Assembly (NCBI GenBank): GCA_032051265.1
Contig: DAMBYU010000007.1
Location: forward strand, 1-64,000
Length of the DNA: 64,000 nucleotides
DNA from: Dryocola sp032051265
Lineage (GTDB): Bacteria; Pseudomonadota; Gammaproteobacteria; Enterobacterales; Enterobacteriaceae
Direction of reading: 5' to 3'
Both the position numbers and the translations under genes were made by a program. The notes under the pieces were generated by a model. The model was not told the DNA's origin. It saw nothing but the letters and a program-made list of their open reading frames with translations, and made no database searches. Positions 58,552 to 64,000 of this stretch are shown piece after piece (the stretch's first letter is position 1; every line of letters begins with the position of its first letter).

Positions 58552-60297
58552 TTAGTGACGATCATGATGATGTGTATGGCTGCAAACGCTCTCATCCCAC
58601 CATTTATGCTTCGTAGTCTTGCCAATCCCCGGATTCATGCTGTTTGTAGGGTCGTTTGCCTTATAAAATCGTTTTAATGTTTCCGGCGCTTCGTATAAAT
58701 GGCCGACGTTATGCTCTGCCGGATACTGTGCGCCACGTAAACGAAGCAATTCAAGCATTTGCTCTTTAAGCGCATGCGCGTCCACGCCCTTTTTCACAAT
58801 GTAATCCTGATGGAAGACATGACACATAAAGTGGCCGTAATAGAGGCTGTGGCTAATCTGGCTGCTGATTTCCGGCGGCAGTTGTTCAAACCACTCCCGA
58901 TCGTTACGGCGCAGCGCGATATCCAGCGCCAGAATATCTTCCACTTCATCGGCGTGTACCGCGTGGTAGCGCACGGCAGCGCCCGCAGCGGCAAAGCGGT
59001 GCAGGAACGCTTTGGCACCTTCTTCAGGCGTGCAGGCAAAGAATGCGCCTTCCGCCTGCTGGAAATAACTCTCAAGCCAGGTGCGTGCTTCTTCAATACC
59101 TTCCCCGGACATTTTCAGCAGCAGGTGATGCTCATACTTATCACGCCAGGATTTCATCCGCGGCGGAAGGTGGCGCGGGAAGAGGGCGTTAAAGCGTTGT
59201 AATGCACGGTCGGTGAAGTGAGGTTTAATAAAGGGGACTTTCTCCAGCGCGGCGTCCACGCGGCCCTTCATGGTAAAGAAGAACGGCATTTTGTCAGTGC
59301 CGAGCTTGTCGATCATCATAAAGGTGTCTTTGCCATAGACCTCGGCGATGTCGTAGATATCGCGGTGCATGTATTCGCCCGCAACCGGCAGGCTCTTGAA
59401 ATTCGCCAGAATGTGACGGCGGATTTCGGTCAGCACTTCAGGCTGATTGGTGCCGATATAAAACACTTCATTTTGCTTTTCAGCGACGAACGTATCGAGG
59501 CGCACGGCGAACACCGCAAGCTTGCCTGCGCAGCCGGAAGCTTCAAACAGTCGGCTTGGATCGGCATTAAAACGCGATGGCGTATCGGCATCAACATCAC
59601 GTACGCGCCCGGCGTAATCGTGGTCTGAAGCCTGACGGTTATCATGCAGGATATCCTCAGGCTTAATTCGCTCGTCGTCGAGTTTGCTGAGAATTTGCTC
59701 AGGCGTGGCGCCCAGTTCGATACCAAGATGGTTAACCAGCGTCAGCTTACCCTGTTCATCGATGCGGGCGTAAAGGGCCATTTCGGTATAAGCCGGGCCG
59801 CGCTGCACCAGCGAACCGCCGGAGTTGTTGCAGATCCCGCCGATGACCGAAGCGCCGATACAGGAAGAACCAATCACTGAATGGGGTTCGCGTCCGAAAG
59901 GTTTAAGCGCTTTTTCAAGTTGATAAAGCGTGCTGCCGGGGAAAGCCAGCACCTGCTTGCCGTTATCCAGAAGCTGCAACTTGTCGAGGCGCAGGGTGCT
60001 GATGATGACAATATCACGGTCATAATCATTGCCGTTTGGCGTCGAGCCTTCGGTCAGACCGGTGTTGGCGGCCTGCATCAGAATAATTTTATCGGCGGCC
60101 ACGCAGGCGCTTAGCACGCGCCAAAGTTCGATAAGCGAGCCGGGAAATACTACCGCCAGCGCCTCGCCCTGGCCGGAGCGGAATCCTTTGCGGTAGCGCG
60201 CGGTTTTTGCCGCGTCAGTCAGAACGTGATGGCTGCCAAGCAGACGGTTCAACTCATTTATAAATAGTTGGTTATCAGACTGTGCAGATAAGGACAT
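58552..60297 (-). CDS. dld: Quinone-dependent D-lactate dehydrogenase Dld
   Basis: FAD enzyme on the inner face of the membrane that oxidises D-lactate to pyruvate and feeds quinone. The 581-residue product has the PCMH-type FAD domain (IILMQAANTGLTEGSTPNGNDYDRDIVIIST and SVIGSSCIGASVIGGICNNSGGSLVQRGPAYTE) and the C-terminal cap ending DPTNSMNPGIGKTTKHKWWDE. The His-rich tail CSHTHHHDRH extends a little beyond E. coli Dld (571 aa). ATG 60297 has AAGGAG upstream; a longer reading to 60321 would include that site. Confidence 0.96.
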   Translation of the reverse strand: MSLSAQSDNQLFINELNRLLGSHHVLTDAAKTARYRKGFRSGQGEALAVVFPGSLIELWRVLSACVAADKIILMQAANTGLTEGSTPNGNDYDRDIVIISTLRLDKLQLLDNGKQVLAFPGSTLYQLEKALKPFGREPHSVIGSSCIGASVIGGICNNSGGSLVQRGPAYTEMALYARIDEQGKLTLVNHLGIELGATPEQILSKLDDERIKPEDILHDNRQASDHDYAGRVRDVDADTPSRFNADPSRLFEASGCAGKLAVFAVRLDTFVAEKQNEVFYIGTNQPEVLTEIRRHILANFKSLPVAGEYMHRDIYDIAEVYGKDTFMMIDKLGTDKMPFFFTMKGRVDAALEKVPFIKPHFTDRALQRFNALFPRHLPPRMKSWRDKYEHHLLLKMSGEGIEEARTWLESYFQQAEGAFFACTPEEGAKAFLHRFAAAGAAVRYHAVHADEVEDILALDIALRRNDREWFEQLPPEISSQISHSLYYGHFMCHVFHQDYIVKKGVDAHALKEQMLELLRLRGAQYPAEHNVGHLYEAPETLKRFYKANDPTNSMNPGIGKTTKHKWWDESVCSHTHHHDRH

Positions 60298-60494
60298 GAT
60301 CCACTCCTTGTGATGGCACAAAAATTCTCGTTTGCAATGATAGCCGTAAAACAGTTATCAATACTCTGAAATGTTCGAAAAATCAGCGTATAACACCGGA
60401 GCCGCTCTTCTTACCCGCGTAACGATGTGGCACACTGCTCCTCTTATCATAACCTGCTGCCCGCGCGGGCGGCTTGAGTAAGAGAGTAAATCCC

Positions 60495-62792
60495 ATGAAA
60501 TGGCTCTGTTCTGTAGGTATCGCGGTTAGCCTCGCACTGCAACCGGCGCTGGCTGAAGAGATGTTCGGCCCCCATCCGTTGACGCCGCAAGCGCGTGATG
60601 CATTCGTCACTGATTTGCTGGCAAAAATGACCAATGACGAAAAAATTGGACAGCTACGTTTGATAAGCGTCGGGCCGGATAATCCAAAAGAAGCCATTCG
60701 TGAGATGATCAAAAAAGGGCAGGTTGGGGCGATTTTTAACACCGTAACCCGCCACGATATCCGCACCATGCAGGATCAGGTAATGGATCTCAGCCGCCTG
60801 AAAATCCCGCTGTTCTTTGCCTACGATGTGGTGCACGGGCAACGTACCGTATTCCCAATCAGCCTTGGCCTGGCCTCCTCTTTTAATCTTGAGGCGGTAA
60901 AAACCGTTGGGCGAGTTTCAGCTTATGAAGCCGCGGACGACGGCCTGAATATGACCTGGGCGCCGATGGTGGACGTGTCCCGCGATCCGCGCTGGGGCCG
61001 GGTGTCGGAAGGCTTCGGCGAAGATACTTATCTGACGTCGATCCTGGGCCGCACCATGGTTGAAGCGATGCAGGGCAAAAGTCCGGCGGATCGCTACTCG
61101 GTGATGACCAGCGTGAAACACTTCGCAGCCTATGGCGCAGTCGAAGGGGGTAAAGAATACAACACCGTGGATATGAGCCCGCAGCGCCTGTTCAACGACT
61201 ATATGCCTCCGTATAAAGCCGCGCTGGATGCGGGCAGCGGCGGGGTGATGGTGGCGCTGAACACCATCAACGGTACGCCAGCCTCCTCCAATAGCTGGCT
61301 GCTGAAAAATCTGCTGCGTGATGAATGGCACTTTAAAGGCATCACCATTTCCGATCACGGTGCGATCAAAGAGCTTATCAAACACGGCGTAGCAAGCGAT
61401 CCGAAAGACGCGGTGCGCGTGGCGCTTAATTCCGGCATCAACATGAGTATGAGCGATGAGTTTTACAGCAAATATCTGCCGGAGCTGGTGAAAAGTGGCG
61501 CGGTACCGCAGGCGGAACTGGACGATGCCACCCGTCATGTGCTGAATGTAAAATATGATATGGGGCTGTTTAACGATCCGTACAGCCACTTAGGGCCGAA
61601 GGAGTCTGACCCGGAAGATACCAACGCCGAAAGCCGTCTGCATCGTAAAGAAGCGCGTGAAGTGGCGCGTGAAAGTCTGGTGCTGCTGAAAAACCGCCTG
61701 CAGATCCTGCCGCTGAAGAAGACAGGGACTATCGCGGTCATTGGCCCGCTGGCTGACAGCAAGCGGGACATGATGGGCAGCTGGTCTGCGGCAGGCGTTG
61801 CCGATCAGACCGTCACCGTATTGCAGGGCATCCAGAATGCCGCGGGCGCTACGGCGAAAATTGTTCATGTTAAAGGCGCGAACGTTACCGACCAGAAAGA
61901 CATCGTCGATTTCCTGAACCAGTACGAACCGGCAGTGCAGGTAGATCCGCGCTCGCCGCAGGAGATGATTGATGAGGCGGTAAACACGGCGAAAAGCGCA
62001 GACGTAGTGGTCGTCGTTGTCGGTGAGGCGCAGGGCATGGCGCATGAAGCATCAAGCCGTACCGATCTGCTGCTGCCGCAAAGCCAGCGTGACCTGATTG
62101 CCGCGCTGAAAGCGACCGGCAAACCGCTGGTGCTGGTGCTGATGAACGGTCGTCCGCTGGCGCTGGTAAAAGAAGACAGCCAGGCCGACGCACTGCTTGA
62201 AGCCTGGTATGCCGGCACCGAAGGCGGTAATGCGATTGCCGACATCTTGTTTGGCGATGCTAACCCGTCCGGTAAACTGCCGATGTCCTTCCCGCGTTCT
62301 GTTGGCCAAATTCCAACCTGGTATAGCCATCTGAACACCGGACGCCCGTACAACCCGGAAAAGCCAAACAAGTACACCTCCCGCTACTTCGACGAAGCGA
62401 ATGGCCCGCTTTATCCATTTGGCTACGGTCTGAGCTACACCACCTTCACCGTCTCTGATGTGAAAATGTCCGCACCATCCATGGCGCGCGACGGCAAAGT
62501 AGAAGCCACCGTAGAGGTGACAAACACCGGCGATCGCGAAGGCGAAACGGTAGTGCAGATGTACCTGCAGGATGTCACCGCGTCGATGAGCCGTCCGGTT
62601 AAGGAGCTGAAAGGCTTTAAGAAAGTGCAGCTCAAACCTGGCGAAACCCAGACCGTCAGCTTCCCGATTGATATCGAAGGGCTGAAATTCTGGAATGCTG
62701 AGATGAAATATGACGCCGAGCCCGGCAAATTTAACGTGTTTATTGGCCTCGATTCCGCTCGTGTGAAACGTGGCGAATTTGAACTGAAGTAA
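60495..62792 (+). CDS. bglX: Periplasmic beta-glucosidase BglX (GH3)
   Basis: Hydrolyses beta-glucosides in the periplasm. The 765-residue precursor has a signal peptide (MKWLCSVGIAVSLALQPALA), a GH3 N-terminal TIM barrel with the nucleophile Asp in GITISDHGAIKEL, the GH3 C-terminal domain (VGEAQGMAHEASSRTDLLLPQSQRDL), and a fibronectin III-like tail (VEVTNTGDREGETVVQMYLQD). Same length as E. coli BglX. ATG 60495 begins the signal peptide; an upstream TTG at 60474 is rejected. Together with bglFB this strain has two routes for beta-glucosides. Confidence 0.96.
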   Translation: MKWLCSVGIAVSLALQPALAEEMFGPHPLTPQARDAFVTDLLAKMTNDEKIGQLRLISVGPDNPKEAIREMIKKGQVGAIFNTVTRHDIRTMQDQVMDLSRLKIPLFFAYDVVHGQRTVFPISLGLASSFNLEAVKTVGRVSAYEAADDGLNMTWAPMVDVSRDPRWGRVSEGFGEDTYLTSILGRTMVEAMQGKSPADRYSVMTSVKHFAAYGAVEGGKEYNTVDMSPQRLFNDYMPPYKAALDAGSGGVMVALNTINGTPASSNSWLLKNLLRDEWHFKGITISDHGAIKELIKHGVASDPKDAVRVALNSGINMSMSDEFYSKYLPELVKSGAVPQAELDDATRHVLNVKYDMGLFNDPYSHLGPKESDPEDTNAESRLHRKEAREVARESLVLLKNRLQILPLKKTGTIAVIGPLADSKRDMMGSWSAAGVADQTVTVLQGIQNAAGATAKIVHVKGANVTDQKDIVDFLNQYEPAVQVDPRSPQEMIDEAVNTAKSADVVVVVVGEAQGMAHEASSRTDLLLPQSQRDLIAALKATGKPLVLVLMNGRPLALVKEDSQADALLEAWYAGTEGGNAIADILFGDANPSGKLPMSFPRSVGQIPTWYSHLNTGRPYNPEKPNKYTSRYFDEANGPLYPFGYGLSYTTFTVSDVKMSAPSMARDGKVEATVEVTNTGDREGETVVQMYLQDVTASMSRPVKELKGFKKVQLKPGETQTVSFPIDIEGLKFWNAEMKYDAEPGKFNVFIGLDSARVKRGEFELK

Positions 62793-62804
62793 CCCTTTGC
62801 TTTC

Positions 62805-62832
62805 AGGAGCCGGTTTTCCGGCTCCTTCTTAT
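62805..62832 (+). terminator. Rho-independent terminator after bglX
   Basis: Perfect stem AGGAGCCGG / CCGGCTCCT with a TTTT loop, followed by TCTTATTCTT. It ends bglX and separates it from yehZ. Confidence 0.82.
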
Positions 62833-62924
62833 TCTTCCCCTCTCGTTTTACCAAGCTATCAAAACTCAGCTAAACTCTTGCTACCTCCTGATTTTTAAGC
62901 AAAGAACAACAATGAGGAATCATC

Positions 62925-63836
62925 ATGAATTTATCAGCGCGTTGGGGCATGGCAGGATTACTGATGCTGGCGGCGGGTGCCCAGGCGGCCGAGCCGGTAA
63001 AGGTCGGCTCCAAAATCGATACCGAAGGCTCTTTGCTGGGTAACATCATTTTGCAGGTGCTGGAAAGCCACGGCGTGAAAACCGTGAATAAAGTGCAGTT
63101 GGGAACTACGCCAGTGGTGCGCGGTGCCATCACCTCGGGCGAGCTGGATATTTATCCGGAATACACCGGCAACGGCGCATTCTTCTTCAAAGATGATAAC
63201 GATCCGGTGTGGAAAAACGCGCAAAAGGGTTATGACAAAGTGAAGCAGCTCGACGCTGAGAAGAATAAGCTTGTCTGGCTGACGCCTGCGCCTGCGAACA
63301 ATACCTGGACCATTGCGGTGCGCAAAGATGTGGCGGAGAAAAACAAACTCGTCTCGCTTGACGATCTCAGCGCATACCTGAAAAAAGGCGGCGAGTTTAA
63401 GCTTGCGGCTTCCGCTGAATTTATCGAGCGTCCGGATGCGCTGCCTGCTTTTGAAAAGGCCTACGGTTTTAACCTCGATCAGAAGCAGTTGCTTTCCCTC
63501 GCGGGCGGCGATACGGCGGTAACCATCAAAGCGGCGGCTCAGCAAACCTCCGGCGTGAACGCCGCGATGGCTTACGGTACCGATGGCCCGGTGGCGGCGC
63601 TCGGCCTGCAGACGCTAAGCGATCCGAAAGGCGTGCAGCCGATATATGCGCCCGCGCCCGTCGTGCGTGAAGCGGTGCTCAAAGAGTATCCGCAGCTGGA
63701 TGAGTGGTTAAAACCTGTCTTTGCGTCCCTTGATGAGAAAACCCTGCAGCAGCTGAACGCCAGCATTGCGGTGGAAGGGCTGGATGCCAAAAAAGTGGCG
63801 GCTGACTACCTGAAGCAAAAAGGCTTTGTGAAATAA
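62925..63836 (+). CDS. yehZ: Glycine betaine-type binding protein YehZ (OsmF)
   Basis: Periplasmic receptor of the YehZYXW ABC importer, a low-affinity betaine-type system under sigma-S and osmotic control in E. coli. The 303-residue precursor has a signal peptide ending AQA, then AEPVKVGSKIDTEGSLLGNIILQVLESHG. The OpuAC ligand motifs include TTPVVRGAITSGELDIYPEYTGNGAFFF, NNTWTIAVR and YAPAPVVREAVL. GAGGAA lies 5 nt before the ATG. E. coli YehZ is 305 residues. Confidence 0.95.
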   Translation: MNLSARWGMAGLLMLAAGAQAAEPVKVGSKIDTEGSLLGNIILQVLESHGVKTVNKVQLGTTPVVRGAITSGELDIYPEYTGNGAFFFKDDNDPVWKNAQKGYDKVKQLDAEKNKLVWLTPAPANNTWTIAVRKDVAEKNKLVSLDDLSAYLKKGGEFKLAASAEFIERPDALPAFEKAYGFNLDQKQLLSLAGGDTAVTIKAAAQQTSGVNAAMAYGTDGPVAALGLQTLSDPKGVQPIYAPAPVVREAVLKEYPQLDEWLKPVFASLDEKTLQQLNASIAVEGLDAKKVAADYLKQKGFVK

Positions 63837-63859
63837 GCGGTGAATATCCGTCTGACAAC

Positions 63860-63891
63860 GTAGATCGGGTAGGCGAAGCGCCGCCCGACCA
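63860..63891. repeat. REP-type palindrome between yehZ and yehY
   Basis: GTAGATCGGGTAGGCG, AAGC, GCCGCCCGACC: a GC-rich imperfect hairpin, typical of enterobacterial REP units. It lies inside the yehZYXW transcription unit and could stabilise the yehZ message. Confidence 0.75.
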
Positions 63892-63910
63892 AAACTAACA
63901 GGAAGTGAGT

Positions 63911-64000
63911 TTGCTTAAAATCCATAACCGCGTACTGCTGCTGCTGGTGTTTTTGCTGGCCGCGGCGGGCGGAGTTCTCCCTTTTATTAATCACGCCGCA
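63911..64000 (+). CDS. yehY: YehY-like betaine ABC permease, 3' part outside window
   Basis: The first 30 codons of a membrane protein: LLKIHNRVLLLLVFLLAAAGG then VLPFINHAA, one hydrophobic helix. Order after yehZ and the likeness to the E. coli YehY N terminus (helix then ALPFISYA) support the call. TTG at 63911 is 5 nt after AGGAAG; GTG at 63905 is in frame but overlaps that site, so TTG is preferred. The product would be the transmembrane subunit of YehZYXW. Confidence 0.75.
   Translation, partial: MLKIHNRVLLLLVFLLAAAGGVLPFINHAA

Noticed and set aside
1..64000. Prophage, CRISPR array, insertion sequence or integron
   Set aside because: No regularly spaced repeats, no transposase, integrase or phage structural genes were found, although an attB homologue and two REP units are present.

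Overview
The window is chromosomal DNA of a gamma-proteobacterium of the family Enterobacteriaceae. Nearly every gene has a recognisable Escherichia coli counterpart in conserved order. Several accessory genes (a DJ-1-type gene, an orphan UrtE-type ATPase, a bgl operon, a LysR/metallo-hydrolase pair, a GNAT) and the REP-type palindromes suggest a relative in the Enterobacter/Klebsiella/Cedecea range rather than E. coli itself. I cannot fix the species from this sequence alone.

Layout. 1-250: end of a tRNA-Lys cluster. 390-5.8 kb: nadA-pnuC (NAD precursor supply), zitB (zinc efflux), ybgS, aroG under a TyrR box, gpmA under a Fur box. 6.0-10.4 kb: galETKM with both gal operators and the CRP site. 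10.5-15.8 kb: modEF, acrZ, and modABC under a ModE site. 15.8-20.4 kb: ybhA, pgl, ybhC, a close relative of the phage lambda attB site, ybhB and a DJ-1-family gene. 20.5-25.5 kb: divergent bioA / bioBFCD around a BirA operator. 25.6-29.2 kb: an orphan degenerate UrtE-like ATPase, a long uvrB leader with DnaA and LexA boxes, and uvrB. 29.2-33.1 kb: ybhK and moaABCDE behind a ModE site and a molybdenum-cofactor riboswitch. 33.2-43.2 kb: ybhL, the ybhPO(clsB)N unit, ybhQ, and the cecR-ybhGFSR efflux operon; rhlE follows.

At 44.75-44.95 kb the gene order jumps from the E. coli 18-minute region (rhlE) to the 48-minute region (dusC). From there the 48-minute block runs on as dusC, yohP, yohF, yohD, yohC, pbpG, dld, bglX, yehZ (osmF), yehY. 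This is the arrangement expected from a large inversion around the replication terminus, and the junction carries a duplicated 20-bp hairpin sequence.

Inserted between dusC and yohP is the most interesting segment (46.0-53.5 kb). It is a beta-glucoside (bgl) antitermination system with three BglG-type RNA targets, each overlapping a strong terminator. Two are in the expected places, before bglG and before bglF-bglB. The third precedes a gene for a signal-peptide-bearing SurE-family phosphatase, which implies that this exported enzyme belongs to the BglG regulon. A divergent LysR regulator / exported metallo-beta-lactamase-fold hydrolase pair follows.

Regulatory sites are unusually readable here: TyrR, Fur, GalR, CRP, ModE (two), BirA, LexA, DnaA and CecR sites and the Moco riboswitch can all be placed by eye. 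No transposases, CRISPR arrays or prophage genes were seen.
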